A stretch of 64,000 nucleotides of DNA from Ifrita kowaldi (lineage: Eukaryota > Chordata > Aves > Passeriformes > Cinclosomatidae), in assembly GCA_013398055.1 (NCBI GenBank), contig VZRS01000329.1:124001-188000 (forward strand), given 5' to 3'. Below are positions 40,401 to 55,400 of the stretch, piece after piece (position 1 is the stretch's first letter; each line of letters starts with the position of its first letter). Under the pieces are notes generated by a model that made no database searches, was not told where the DNA came from, and saw only the letters and a program-made list of their open reading frames with translations. A program made the translations under genes and the position numbers.

Positions 40401-43400
40401 AGCCTGTACTCCTATTTCTCACGTATTCTTCACCCTCTAAAAACCTAGCATAAGAATTTAATCTTATTATTCGTAGTCATATTTGTCAAATTATCATATC
40501 AGCATTCAGTTGAAGGCATGTCTATTTGTCACATTAAAAGAACACTTGCCATCAATCAGCTTGCAGATAATATTGAAAAGGAAATTAGAATGGGGCTTAT
40601 TAGGTGTAGTCTGCTTTGGCTCGAGTATCTATGCTCTCATAAAATAAATATCACAGGCCATACATTTGTATAGGTCAGCTTTATGACCAGCTGCAGAGTA
40701 TGAATAAAAACACATACGCTGGTAAGAGCTGGCCAGAAGTGTCAGATGGCTGGCCAGCCACTGACAGCCAGACCCTGAGCACCCACTAAAACTCAACTAA
40801 AATTATGCTATGGCATATAAACATCACTCATGGATTCTCCAGATTCCAGAACAGCCTCCTGATACTTGCAGGAGTCAAAAGGCACTGGTGATCACCCTGT
40901 TTTACCAGAGCATTGATTCAGAACTGTCTCTTCTTTGCCATCTCCCCATTGATACCATCTTTTCTTAGTAAAAATTCAGTGGAGCATCTCTACACTGACT
41001 TAACTGGAAGCATATGTGTTTGGTAACAGTTATGTGCTTAAAACTAAGTGCGTACTTCAGTGCTTTTGTGAACAGCTCTTGTAGCTATTCCTCACTTTAG
41101 ACCCTGCAGAGTCATCCCTCGTAGCTGACAGAATCATGCCTGCAACTTGGTTGCTCAAGAATTCGTAGGAATTGCCAGAAATTTTGATACTTCTAGTTAA
41201 AATACCACTCTGTTTATGAGTTGAAACCAAATATGAAGATAAGTTCCTTTATCTCTAAAAATAATCTTTCAAGGCATGGTATTTCATATTTCAGCCTAAA
41301 TAGTTCACATTTCAGCCTAAATATTTAAGTTTTTATCAAACAGAGAGCAGCTCTTCCCAGATTTGACATTTTTTAAAATTCAAGCAATTCTTAATTGGAA
41401 GTATCAAGTGTATTCTGGATAAAATCCAGAGATATTCCAGGAAGATCACTGGATTCACTGGTTTCATCTCTTTCAGTGCACGACCATGTTCAGCATTTTC
41501 ACTATCATCTTACTGGTGTTCTCTAACAGAAAGAAGTTTTGTTAGAATGACACCTTTTTAACAAAGCAAATTCTTTAAACATTTCTTAAAGGAATTCTGT
41601 GTACCAAAAACGGCTAGACAGAAAACATAGTTTATGCAAGAATTATTTTTAATGCTTTCTGTAGTACTCCTTTGAGGTTCTCTTTTTGCAGATTTTCCAT
41701 TTTAAAGTATCCAGTGATAGAGTGTAAGCTAAGTCCTCTGCAAGTTTAATGTATATGACTCAATAGTAACAGATTATTATTGGTATTGCTATTTATAGCT
41801 AAAGGATTAAATTTATCCTTTTCATTGGCTCCTATTTGTTTGCACCTGAGAGTGGGTGTTTATTGGAGAACAACAGAAGTTTCTTGATGTTGAGCTGTAA
41901 CTACAGACAAGTTAATAGATTTGGTAGAGAATGCTATGCAGGTGAAATATTTGCTGTCTTGACCTAGGTGCCCACATTTCTAGAGCTGACAAGGCAGGTC
42001 ATGCATTTTTTATAACTAGAGAACTGCTATAACTGTGACACTTAAAATCAATCTTGTCTATACAGCAAGAATGCAAAATTGTGTAGTCTGTAAAATTCCT
42101 AGGCAATTTCCTCTTTCTTTCTTTTCATAAACTTGTGAAGTAGCTCAAAATTGCCAATTTTTGTATAGTTATTCCTGTTATCCAGTGATTAATTCCTTCA
42201 TTCCTTTTTTCCTCCAGTTCTGTCCCTGTGCATTTATCTGAATGTATTTCTAAAGCCTGTCATACATTTCTGCCCATATTACATCAGATCTTGTAGGACA
42301 AACTTCTTCCCTATCTGTTGAACCACTGACCATTGCATTTTTCAGGAACAGTTCTCAGGGGCTAAGCCTGTATATAAATGACCGTCTTTGAATGTATTCA
42401 TGTTGTCAGACTTTGGAGCATGATTCAACAAAAGTGGTTCAGTTATGAGAGAGTGGTACAAAAATTGGGATCTGCCATTACGGGCAGTATCAACTCAGTT
42501 CTAAAATGGAGGAGGAGATTTTTTTCCACAAAAATGCAGCAATTCCAAATTCCCTGAGTGAACCTGGCAAACTATCCCTGTTAAACAGCTGCATTCATGT
42601 GCAATGTTCAAGTACTGCTGAGATGAAACAACACAAATCAGTATTTCCAGGGGCATTTAGGAGCCTTGGTCAGGACCAGGGTTCAGTTCTGCTCTATGGA
42701 GATGTGTAGAGGACACGACCTTAGCCAGTAAACATTTCTCAGTATTCAGGTCCAGTTCAGCAGAAATGAGCTGCTGCTGCTCTGCACTGTTTACCATAGA
42801 CAACTAATTACAGGGCACTTCTCAGCATGTTGTGCGACATGGCCTCTTTTAATGGCCCAGGGAAAGCAAAAGCGAGGCAGTTCTGATTGCAGTAGCGCGG
42901 CCCTGGACCAGACTCCTTTTCCAGCATTATCACATCAAGTCCCCTGGCACTCCCCCAGATCTGGTTACTGCTAATGGAGGAAAACAGCACACACGTACTC
43001 AGCCCGTGATGGTATTTCCATCTAAGCTGTTTTCAAATTTAGAGCATACCTTTCGAAACAGGAAAAAAGGGAAATGAGATCTTGAGGACATGTTTAAATT
43101 CATGAGGTCTTCATTTTCAAGGCCTTATCTTAGCATTCCCTAGGCTGAGCAATAATACTCAAAGTCAGTCATACATTACAAAATTGAAAAAGCACCTGTA
43201 AAAATATTGCTGCTATGTTATATTTCCGGTTGCATGCTTTTTGGGGTTTCATCACTTTGTGATAAAATCTGACAAGGTATTTAACACTGATTTGTCTACT
43301 GCAAATACTAGGTGTTTACATTTCATAGAAACCTTTAGCTTGCCTACGGTTGGGACATTTTTCATGACTTGTCTAATTCATTTCCCCCCTATATAAGGGG

Positions 43401-46400
43401 GCAGCAACTGTCTCAAATCCATCACAGTCTATTAACTGCACAAAGCTGATTTGAAGTCCTGTCTAAGTAGCTATTTACCGTAGAGCACATCACAATGATT
43501 CATTCTGAATGTATAGTTTTATGCCTTAATTATAATCAGTAATGAAATAGACTTAATTTTAAGGCTGTGGCACAACTGATTAATACCAGGAAATTGAGAC
43601 CCCAGGTAGTTATGAAGTCAATTGGTGTTGTCTTCCTTGTGTAGCTCTAAGTCACAACTGGAGCCATGCCAGTAGCAAGGCAAAACAAAACCACCAAGTA
43701 CAGACAATCCCTGTTAACCAGCCCATGTTCTACCCTTTGTCTTTGAAATATCTTTATGGGGGCAAACTTCTACCCCCAGAAGAAAATTCATCATGCTAGT
43801 GCCATTATCCAAGGAAAAGCTCCTGCTGCAGTGCTGTTGCAGTGCTGTTGAGGATAGGATCTCAGCCCTGAGGAACAGGCACAGGTGCTTACATGTTTAA
43901 ACTTCAGGTTTGGCAGAGAGTAAAGCAGCTTGACTTCTGAAGGATAGGATAGGATAGGATAGGATAGGATAGGATAGGATAGGATAGGTATAGTGGTTTA
44001 ACCCCAGCCAGCAACGAAGCTGACGCAGCCACTCAGTCTCTCCCCCACCGGTGGGATTGGAGAGAGAATCAGATGAGTAAAAGCTGGAAAACTCATGGGT
44101 GGAGATAGAGTATAGCAGGGAAAGCAAAAGCAGTGCATGCAAACAAAGCAAGAAGGAATTCGTTTGCACCTTCCCAGGGGCAGGCAGGTGTTCAGCCATC
44201 TCTGGGAGAACAGGGCTCCATCACATGTAACAATGACTTGGGAAGACAAATGCCATCACTCCAAATGGTCCCTTCTTCCTCCTTCTTCCCCAAATTTTTA
44301 TACTGAGTATGGTGTCATATGGTATGGATATGCCATATCCCTTTGGTTGGTTGGGGTCACCTGTCCTGGCTGTGTCTCCTCCCACCCTCCCAGGCACCCC
44401 CAGTCCTCTCCCCAGCGTGGCAGCCCGAAAAGAAGAAAAGGCATTGGATCTGTGTAAGCCCTGCTCAGCAATAACAAAAACATCTCTGTATTATCAACCC
44501 TGTGTTCAGCACAAAGCCAAAACACAGCCCCACACCAGTCACTGTGAAGAAAATTAACTCTTCCCCAGCCAAAATCAGCACAATAGGATAGGATAGAACT
44601 ATTTCTGTTGGAAGGGACCTACAGTGATCAGTGAGTCCAACTGCCGGGCCGCTTCCATGGCGTGTTGTTAACAGTAGTGTCCAAATGCCTCTTGAACATT
44701 GACAGGCTTGGGGCAACAACCCCATCTCCAGGATGCCTGTACAGTGTTTGGCCACTCTCTTGGTTAAGAAATGCATCCTTATGTCTAGTCTGAACCTCCC
44801 CTGGCACAGCTTTGAACCATTCCCAACATGTCCTGTCGCTGGATCCACATTTCCCCCTCTGCTTTCCCTCCTCAGAGAGCTGTAAAGAGCAATAACATTG
44901 CCCCTCAGCCTGCTTCTTTCAAACTGGACAAGCCCAAAGACCCTATCCCTTAGCTGCCAGTCCTTTTACAGTTTTACCTCTCCTAAGCTCCTCTGCGGTT
45001 TGCTGCCTGGGGCAGGAAAGGCCCTGGGAAGAGCTGCCAGCCAGCACACACAGCCAAGGCTGCAAGTGCCCATGCAGAACAAACCCTGCTTGGTTCAGGG
45101 TGGCTAGCAAGGCTCCTCCCAGTGGGGTGAGTTCCATCAGCTTTCAGGTGTGAGGCTTCAGAACTCCTCTGGTGGGGAAGCATTAAAGATCCTCTTCCAC
45201 TTTTGCTTCCCCTCTGAAACTAAATTGAGGAGGAATGTGAACTGAAGGTGGGGAGCTGAGGTGAGAGGGAAATAGTTGCTGGAGGGTAGGTGATGAAATG
45301 AGATGAAAGAAGGAAAAGATGAGTCAGTGACAAGGAAAAAGGCTGATGCAGATGAAGTTTCACAACATGACTGAAACGATGTAATAGCTTGTTGCAGCCA
45401 AATGTCAGAGTCTTGGATTTTTCTCTACTATTAGTTTAGAGATTTTAGTTCTGAGTTAGTTCTCCTTTCTCCTACTGAGGTGAGAATAGATCAGTGCAGG
45501 GGTCCCTAAATCAGCGTGAACATAGAAGCAAGGACTGTCCTATATTCCTATGGCAACAGTGAATTGTTAGATTGGCTTAGGTGTCTTGTGAAATATCACC
45601 ATAAGAAAGAAGATAAACATGGGGAAAATAAGAAAACCTATACAAATTAGAATTTAATGAAGGCATATCTAGTTTATGTATATACTAATAGCATTATTTA
45701 ATTGATGGAGAAATGGTGATCCAGAAACCAAAACTAATAGTCCTGAACGTAAAAGAATAGTTTGGTATCCATAGTGGGAAAGAAGGTAGAAAACAGGGGA
45801 AGGGAAGAGGCAGTGCATTCAGTCAGAATCTTCTTTTATGTGCATTAATGCATTTTATAGATCTAAAGATGAGCAGAAGGACCATTACAACAATTGCATA
45901 ATGCATGCTCAGTGCCTGATTACACTGGTATGGGCAGGGATTCAGGAAAGTTAGACTGAAAAATCCATCTTAGTACTCTAAAGCATCTTTATAATGACAC
46001 TTTTTAAAGTAAAATTAAAAAAAGAAAAATAAAAGAGGAAATGAATCACATCTAATCCCTGTTTTAAATAGGGAATTATTTTTGGTTTGTACTAGACACA
46101 GAGTGTTTTGTTTCAATGTTAGTCATAATACTGTTAAAAATGATCTAAAAGGTTATTGAAGCCACTCCTACAACCTCTTGCTATAACTAATGTTAGACAA
46201 AGAGAATACTTATTCTACTTTAAAATGCTGCTTTTGAGACTCTTTAAAAACTAGTGCCATATGTTTATAACTGTAACACGTACCCAATAAACACAGGAAA
46301 TATAGTGGTGCAGCCAGCTCTTACCCTGTAACAATCATCTCTTGCTGAGGGAGGAAGAGTGCACATGCTATTGCAGAACATAATCTGTAAAACTTTACAG

Positions 46401-49400
46401 CTCTTGGACACCTTTTCTCATAGAAAGTTACATTGTCACTTGTAGATGTACCTTTACACTGGAAGTCTGAGCACGAGTGTAATTTCTCTGCCAGTCGTCT
46501 GACTTGGTCAGATTAAAGTCCTCTTACACATGGCTTACTGTTCTGAGATCAGAGTCATGCCAATCCACAGGAGGATCTCAGCACGGAATCCATCTTTAAC
46601 TCAGTCCACGTGTTAGGCCAGAGAGTGCTCTTGTGGTGCTGTGGTTCAGACCCACATCAGCTCATTCCTCAGGTCATCAGGTCAGCAAATCTACCTGAGG
46701 CTTAGTTTTCTTTCTCCATTCTTCAATCAGCATGACAGCATCCCCAAAGTAGGCCAGAGCAGCCATTAGTTAATGGAACTTACTGAAATAGGTATGCTCT
46801 GATATTAGTGTCCATTTCAAAAATTAAGTTGGAGACTCCGTTAGGACCAGCATCCATCTGTCTTCTTATTATTAATGAGGCAAGAGAAAGCTACTTATGC
46901 TACTCAGTCATGGGAACCAAAAAAGGACACATTATAGAGAAACTTTACTGAAACTGCAGCTAAAAGGTTCCAGTTACCAATAGCATTATTGAGTTTTGTT
47001 CTTTGCAATATCCAGCCAAACTTAATTGCTTTGTATGCAAACTCTGGTCATTGTGGCTTAAGATGCAAAAGTGAACAAAACTCACAGAGTAATAGTCATT
47101 CATGGTTGTTTTAAGATTATAAATAAAAATAGCTATTTCTAGTTCTCCCTATTGTTATTCAGACTACCACTGACAAAATCTTCATGGACTCCTTATTTTA
47201 TGTAGTGTATTGTGAGTGACATGTATGGCAAGCTTTGGGTGTGGGCAAAAGATCTCTCAGCACCTACCCGTATTTTTTTTTAACCACATTTAGGTTTTTT
47301 AAGACAGTGTGATGTGAAAAGGAAATTAAAGTCCCAGTTGCTTTTCAATTTGAAATGTGAAGGCAATGGTATCCACTGGAAAAATCCACCTGGAATCTTC
47401 CATCTGGTTCAGTGATGTTGATAATTAAGTCAGACAGATATTGTGCAGACAAACTGGAAAAAACCTCTGTTTCCTCTCATTCTCCCACACTTGCTCTGAT
47501 ATGCACCACACATACAATGCTTTTTACAGGTACTCCTTCCAGACTTTTTCCTCCCAAGTCTCATACAAATCTCATGACTTATAAATCCAAAGGAGTTTAT
47601 CCAAGATAATTTCTTGTTTACTGTCCCTAAGGTTCTTCCCCTTGCTTGCACCTGCTGGCTGTAGGGAGTGGTTTATGTATTTTTCTATAGATTACATCCA
47701 CAATTTGTCCTTTTCTTTCCAAAAAACTCTACAACTGAATCAGTTCTTCACCTATAGGTTGGGGGATTTTTATTTTTCCCCAAATCATGCTAGAAAATCC
47801 AAGTCACAGAACAAAGAAAAAAAATTTTTTCAAAGAAAACAAGGAGTTGGTGAAAACTGCCCTGCCAGTGCTCCTTGACTTAGTAAATTAAGGTTTTTTA
47901 CTTGCTCTTTTCAGGGATGTGTGTAGTCTAGATACTCTTGATTTATATGTGTATATATATGTTTGTTTGTTTGCTTTTTAATCTGTGTTGTATTTTTTTA
48001 TGCAGATTTGAAGTTATTTCATTCAAGCTTATGTTTGCCTAGCATGAGAAAGACATTGAGAAGAATGTGACTGAATTTGTGCCCTAAAACATTTCCCTTC
48101 TCAGTTTACTGTTTAGGGGACAGCTTCAATTTTAAAAGGAATTTTCCTTTCTCCTTTTACTATCCACCTGAAAGCAACAGGGGTTTGGATGGCTGCTGGG
48201 AAATCATCTTCATGTCTCTCTCTCTCACAGAAATGGCAGTGCACAGAGGATGCTTCTGGCAAACTCCGAATTCACAAGTGCAAGGTGTCCAGCGACATCC
48301 TGGCCATCAGGAAGAGAACCCGCAGCATCCACTCCCAGGGATACAGCGGTAAAGGCAAAGACTGCAACTGTGGAGACACTGATTACCGGAACAGCAGGAC
48401 CCAAAGGAAAAATCAAAGACAGTTCTTGAGAAACCCCAATGTGCAAAGTAAGTGTTATTTAATCTTTTGGACTCTGAGGCAGAGGACAGGGGGAAAGGGC
48501 TAGTAGAGCATTTTCGTACCAGAATGTCCTTGCTTTCACCTCCGTGTCTAATGAAGATGTCCGTAATTGGTAGTCAGGTTCTACATAATTGCCTCTGTAA
48601 TAAGTACCTGAAGTGGGCCTAAAGATGGAGAGGGACTTTTTACGAGGGCATGTAGAGATAGGAAAAGGGAAAATTGCTTTAAACTGGGACAGGGCAGGTT
48701 TGGGTTAGATATTAGGAAGAAATTCAGTACTCTGTGTGTGTTGAGGCCCTGGAACAGGTTGTCCAGAGGAATTGTGGATGCCCCATCCCTCGACGTGTTC
48801 AAGGCCAGGTTAGGTGGAGCTTTGAGCAACCTGGTGTAGTGGCAGGTGTCCCTCTCATGGCAGGGGGTTGGAAGTGGGTTTTCTTTTAGGTCCTTTCCAA
48901 CGCAAACCGTTCTGTGATTCTGATAGCATCGATAATAGCAATATTCATCCTTTGGATCACGGTGAGGAGCAGCCTTCGGGCTGCGGGTGCGGCGGTGCTG
49001 GCGGTGATGCTCTGGTGCCACCTCCCGCGCAGCTCGGACATGACAGCCCGCTGGCGAGCCGGGCAAGCGTTTGGTTGCGTGGTTAAGGCTGAATTCTCGC
49101 TGTTTGGTGATGCCCCGCACACATTTGCCCCCCGAGGCACTGCGGGGCTGCTCTCGGACTGAAACACTGCTCGGCTCTCGCTTCCTTGCGCATCCGTAGC
49201 GGGATCCCTGCAGGGACACGCGTGAGATCACAGTGTCCTCTAGCGGAGCCTGTGCTGAAGGCGTAGTACACGAGGGGTTTAGGACTGCAGCACTTGGGTT
49301 TGTTTCTGCTAATGATTTCTACAAAAGAAGCCTATTTGAAGAAGCTATTATTTTAAATGGAGCACGATTTTTCTTTTCTCTGCCCAGCCATGCAAGTGAA

Positions 49401-52400
49401 TTTCTGTAGCTGTAGCGATAGAAGCAGAGCTGAATTTTAGAATTAGTTGAAGAGCAGGCTGTATTTTCCTGCTCTCTAACTAGAGTACTAGTCTGGGGAA
49501 TGAAACAAAGATGGGTCTTTAAAAGAAGATGATAGTGAAGTCATGTGAGAAACACAAAAGTTAGAAGCTGCTGCACAGATGTCTACAAAATAAGAAAATA
49601 ATGTCAGTATTATTCAAAATATTTCCTGATTTAAAGCCTCCCCCACTCTGGATGTGAACAAGAATCCCTGGTATTCTTTGTGCATTCAACCACAATATTG
49701 TCTGTCTTAAGTTGTCTCATTGTTCGGCCTAAATACTATCTCGATCTAATTTCTTCCATTTGTTTAGTGTGGTCTAAGGAACCTCACAGTGTGTACAGGC
49801 AGCCCTCTGCTGAAAAGTGTACATGCCACAGACTGCCAGGGTGATTCTCAAACTGGGGAATGTTTCCTCAAGTGATATTTTCATAGGGAGATATCTTCTG
49901 TGTACCTTGGAAAGAGGTGCTGCCAAGTCACCAGCAAGGGCTGAAAGGGGATGGCGCCTGGAGCAAGTTACTTGGGGAGAGAAAGTAGGGAAAGGATGGA
50001 AAACATCTGAAGGAGGCATCAGAAAGGTTGCTGTGTTATGCTTTAATTCTTTACAACATTTTTATATCTCTTCCCTTGTCTGCCTCCTCCAAATCAGCCT
50101 TAACACTCCTCTGAGTGGAGCAGGGAAAGACTCATAATGATGACACATTTTTAAGGGAATTACTAGTTCAGGCCTGTCTTCAGATGACACATGCATGAGA
50201 TGCTTATATATTCCACCCTTTCAGTCACTTGTTTATTAAGCAATATCATCAGAAGCTGTTAAATGCCAGAAATTGTCCCATCTGACCCTATGAATCTTTC
50301 TACATGATTTTATTAAGGAGTAATATGGTTACAGATCAGGAAGATGCTTTGAAGCTAGTTTTTCTGTTCATAAAAATGAATGTCCTTATTGCCTTGATTG
50401 AGACTTTTTCCACCTGACAGCAGGCAATTGCTGAAATGGTTTAGGACAGGGTGGTTTGAATGAAAAGTTCAATGATATCTGCTCTTTTAAAAGATTCTTG
50501 CAGGAAAGGTTCACCATGAGTCTCTCAATGACACATAAAAACTGCACTAGAAATGACACAGCCTGCCAAAGGCAGTACTTTCCTACAGCTACTGTTTCCT
50601 AGTGCATAAATTACTGTTAGGTGACATGGGTGTGCTCAGCATAGATGCAACAAATGGAAATGTCCTACAACTGACTTTTTACAAGGTTAATTTTGTATGT
50701 CTAGAGCTCTCTGTGTGTGATTTTGCTAGACAGAACATGCTTTGGTGTGGTATTGTCTGTGGGTTTTATCAGCTTGGTTTGGGTCAAGTGCATTTAGCAA
50801 AAGAAGTAAAAACTGCAAGTGAGGTCTTTAAGACTGAGCCCAAACAGAGGTTTTCTTGTACATAAAATTAAAGACCCCTCAAAAGAGTTAATTGTCTTAG
50901 TTAGACTTACTCACATACACAGTAACTAAAAGAGCTGTAACCCTACTGAGCTCAGAGCTTTTCAGGGGTAAAAATGACATCATGAATCTCACTGTAGCTC
51001 TGCAACGTTTTGATGGTCTGTGACTCGCACACATAAATACAGATGACATGAGTGTCAAAGTATATGCACATATATACATATAGATACATACAGACACTGA
51101 TATCTGATGGATTCTTACCCTTTAAATTCTTACCTTTTAAAAGGAAAAGGTGTTAACCTTTTAAAAATTACTTTTTTATTCTAAAGCATGCATTAAATAT
51201 GCCACATGCCAATTTACAGGTGGTGACCTTGTTTCACGCTACTGAATGATTTAATTTTCTAAAGAGGTTTCTAATCCTGTGGTCTCTGATTTTTTTTTAG
51301 TGTCTCTTTCTAGATATCTGATTTCTGAGATAATGTTTTTTATTTGAAGATACAGATGCTAACTGTGGCATAAGGTCAGACTAACATGAAATGCAAACCT
51401 TGAAGCAGTTGAAATTTCATGCTACTCATGGAAGTGTGGGCCACGATGTATCAAAACATCATTAAATAAGTTTCTCTAAAGTCACAGAAAAAATAAACTG
51501 GTTTTACTGAACAGCATTCTTCTCTTTGAAATATGTTTTGTGTTCGTGGCACAGGTCATGTATATACATATATATATATATATTATATTTAACGGTGAAT
51601 GTTTCCTCCGCTTCAGAATACAAACCTCGATTTGTTCACACTCGCCAAACCCGTTCCTTGTCTGTGGAATTTGAAGGTGAAATCTATGACATAAATCTAG
51701 AAGAAGAAGAGCTACAGGTGTTAAAGACCAGAAGTATCACCAAGCGTCACAATGCTGAAAATGAGGAAGAAGCAGAGGAAACTGCTCGTGCTGCTCGTGA
51801 CACAATGGTTGCTGATGGCATTGATGCTATGGGTCAACCCAGCTCTGTCAGAGTGACACACAAGTATGGTTGCTTTCTCTACGTGGGTTTTTTTTGTTTG
51901 TTTCTTAGAACAAAATCTTCATTTTCTAATTGTTCTCTTTCTCCCTCCATACCATATTTAGGAACTTGAAACTGTCAGCACAGATTTCAGATAAACCTGA
52001 GCTGTATTTTTTAGCAAGTGGAATCATTTATATTTAATAAGTGTATTTTAAATGGAGGCCTCTAGTTCAGGTTTTATTTCTGAGGAGGAGTAGGCATCTC
52101 CAGAGGGAAATTCATCCTTCGTATCAAAATATGCATGTTATGATGGATTAATCAGCCTGTTAAGATGATGCTCCTGCTGTTAATCATAAAGTCTAGACCA
52201 CCAGTTTAGCATAGAGGCCTACATCTGAGATGACTGCAGTCCTACTCTACACAAGGAAGATTAGGTCTGTTACATCATGTTTCTTAATGCTTAGTTGTTT
52301 GCAGCCATTAGAATTAGGTAAGATACATTAGACCTGTTTATTCAAGATACACTAAAACTGAATGAAGAGGTGCAAACATCTCAAATTAATTTTTAGTTTA

Positions 52401-55400
52401 AAAATGTTACTATGATTGGTTTGAAAAGTCAGGAAGATGCAGGCAACAAAAATATTTGTTTAATCCCTTTTATTGTATTTAAAACATAAAAATATTTTCT
52501 CTCTTTTTTTCTTTTTTAAATTTTTTTTAGGAAAACACAAAATTTAGTTTAGAGCAGTAAAAATTATCCTTTCTTGCATTGATAATTTCCAACCATGGAA
52601 TTAATAAAGCTTTAAATAGTTTTCTAGAAAAAAAGTTATTATTTCTCCATAAAGTGTTTTGACCTTTACAGAACAGTATTGCTTTCCGAATTCTGTGAGT
52701 GAAGAAAAAACCAGCACAGGATAACATGGAAAGAGATAAACATCTACATCTTTTTTTCTGCTATTCTTCTCAAAAATTAAAAGAAGGGTTCTCATGAAGC
52801 AGGATCCTAAAATAGTTCTATCTATAAAGATAGATTTCTCTAATTAAGGAATTTCTGTTTGTCAGCATGGTGACTTTGAAAGCCCAGCCTGCACTCTGCT
52901 GGATTTTCTATCTCAGTCTGCTGCCTTGGTCTTTCTTGTGCTTTTTTTTTCCTCTTGGTAGAGTTGTTTTTTCAAACACTGTTGTGAATGTTTTTGTCCT
53001 TACAATGTTTTTTAACTCAAGTTCTCTGTGGACGTTTTGTTTAACCACCTGTTTGAACTCCCTCCTCTAACTTTGGTTCTTGTTGGTCTTTATTGCTTAT
53101 ATTGATCTTCAGCCCTCTGACTGTATGTTCTCTTCTTGAGTGTTTTGCATGCTGGGAAGATGAGCTACATTCATGTGGCAAGAAGAATAGATTTCTCAGC
53201 AGCTGGTGGTTAAATAAACAATGGCACATTTGATTAATAGGAGGCTTTAAATTCTGAACAGATTTTTACTTCAGTTTCAATTTCATTTCTGATTGATTAA
53301 GAATGTATTCATTTTTTGCTTAGCAGGCACAGACCATCTGTCATGGATGACGAGGTTTTTTTCCAGAGAAACCAGATCAAAGCAATTGTTATTATTAAGT
53401 CAACACAGGAAGAACTTGTAGAGGTTTTTTTATTTACTAACAGAATATAAAAAATAATTGATTAGGAATGTTGGAAGAGAGAGAAAAGATGGGTGGGTAA
53501 CTGGGAAATGACTGACCTTCTTTTTCCTATTTCTTAAACTCACATCTACAGATGTTTCATTCTTCCAAATGACACTATTCACTGTGAGAGGGAGCTGTAC
53601 CAATCTGCCAGAGCCTGGAAGGACCACAAGGCTTACATTGATAAGGAGGTAAGAGGTATTGTAAAATCTCAGTGAAGTCTTTCCACTGCTACCTTTTCAA
53701 AGAATAATTCTAAGTCAGAAATATTCTCTGCAGATCGAAGCTCTCCAAGATAAAATTAAGAATCTGAGGGAAGTTAGAGGACACCTAAAAAGAAGAAAAC
53801 CAGATGAATGTGATTGTAGTAAACAGAGGTATGAGAGATGGCACTAAATACTGAATGCTACACTGATTTCTAAGGCTTATGCATTTTCCAGGGGTTTTGA
53901 GATGGAAAATAAAAGAACAAAGCTTTATTGATATATATATAACCATTGTATGCCCCTTTTTTAGTTATACATGTGTAGAAGCTACTGTGAACCACAAGAA
54001 GAATAAATTTTAACATTTTAAGATTTAAAATGTTTGTATTCTAGTAACACGTTTGAATCCAGTTGTAGTTCTGCTACAACCTAGCATAGGATCACACAGA
54101 TATAACTTTCATAAATGAAGTGAAAATTGTGAGTAATTCTGTATAGTTCCTTAAGAAAATGTCAACAATAGTATATTTCTGGTTTGGTTTTGTGCTGAAA
54201 ATAGTTTCATGACTTAATAATTCCTAAAATTTTCCCTGTAGCTATTACAACAAAGAGAAAGGGGTAAGGGCCCAAGAGAAACTCAAGAGCCATCTTCATC
54301 CCTTCAAGTAAGATTGTTATTAACCTCTCATTCTTACACTTGGCTTTTTGGTGACTGAAGAAATATAATTTTGGGGATTTGGGTAGTTTTTTGGTTTGGG
54401 TTTTGTTGGGTTATTTGCAGAGAGAAGAAGGGACAAGGTGAGGGGAAGAAAAGGTCACATGTAGTAGGCGATCACAAGAAACCTTCAGTAGTTTTGGACC
54501 AATTTGTGAAAGTTTATGGACAATATTTCTTCAACCTATTGATAGAAAAAGGATGAAAATAGTATTATCAAAAACAGATCAATATTATTTTTTAAAGATC
54601 CAGTAAAACCTAAATGCAGCAGTGCATCTTTTCTCATGCTTGCTGAAGGGAACACCTTATCTTAACATCTGGGGAAGCTGAGCTAGGAGGTCACTTTCTC
54701 ATCCTTCCATCTTTATAAAATCCAGAATGATGTAAAAACTGCTAGTTCTTAGCAGTTAGAACAAAGCTTTTAGTCAGACATGCCCAACTTCCTCTCTGAG
54801 CAGAGAAGCAGCACAGGAGGTGGATGGCAAACTGCAGCTGTTCAAAGAGAACCGGAGACGGAAGAAGGAGCGGAAGGGGAAAAGGCGCCAGAAGAAGGGA
54901 GATGAGTGCAGCCTGCCTGGGCTGACGTGCTTCACCCACGACAACAACCACTGGCAAACAGCACCATTCTGGAACTGTGAGTCTTATGGCAAAATGCAGA
55001 TGGGATCCAGGCTATCCTCTGCTGTATTACAGGTTTTCCACTTCATGCAATCAGAGAATTATTCTGACCTTTAATGCTGTCAAAAACTTCAGCACATAAA
55101 AGGTCTACTTTAATTTAAACATTTTTATTTTGAAGTATATAATAAACAACTTATCATGAACAAAATGCAGATACTGTCCCTTATGAATTCTTCCCATTAC
55201 TCCATTTTTTATATGCTAAAATAGTTTCAAAATCACAACTGCATAGCACTTGTGTATATGAGCAAAATATTAGAGGTAAAAGTTATTTTAAGTCTCTTTA
55301 AACTTCATGGTATATAGATTACTATCCTGTTGAGACATACTTCTATATTTATCAGTATTCAGCATTAACAAACAATACTTTTCTCATTTTTGATGGTGGA

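Larger units (their letters stand above)
34673..48230. other. SULF1 intron 9 (13.6 kb), between the enzyme-linking and basic parts
   Basis: Holds a GC-rich patch (about 35520-35910), an old CR1 fragment (38335-38565), and a compound insertion of pentanucleotide array, LTR and CR1 (43941 to about 45000). Other GC-richer segments at about 36720-36900 and 38690-38890 are unexplained. No additional exon is convincing. Confidence 0.75.
48448..51616. other. SULF1 intron 10 (3.2 kb)
   Basis: Holds a CR1 3' fragment (48590-48925), a CpG-dense segment right after it (48940-49270), and a (TA)n run shortly before exon 11. Otherwise unremarkable. Confidence 0.8.

Noticed and set aside
43941..43988. Regular repeat array considered as CRISPR-like
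   Set aside because: Five-base units without spacers in vertebrate intron; it is a simple pentanucleotide microsatellite.
48581..49231. 216-codon minus-strand open frame
   Set aside because: It runs across the antisense of a CR1 3' fragment and the CpG-rich patch; CR1 tails commonly leave such antisense frames.
53998..54010. AATAAA in intron 13 as an early poly(A) site
   Set aside because: The motif is common by chance in A/T-rich DNA and nothing else supports transcript ending there.
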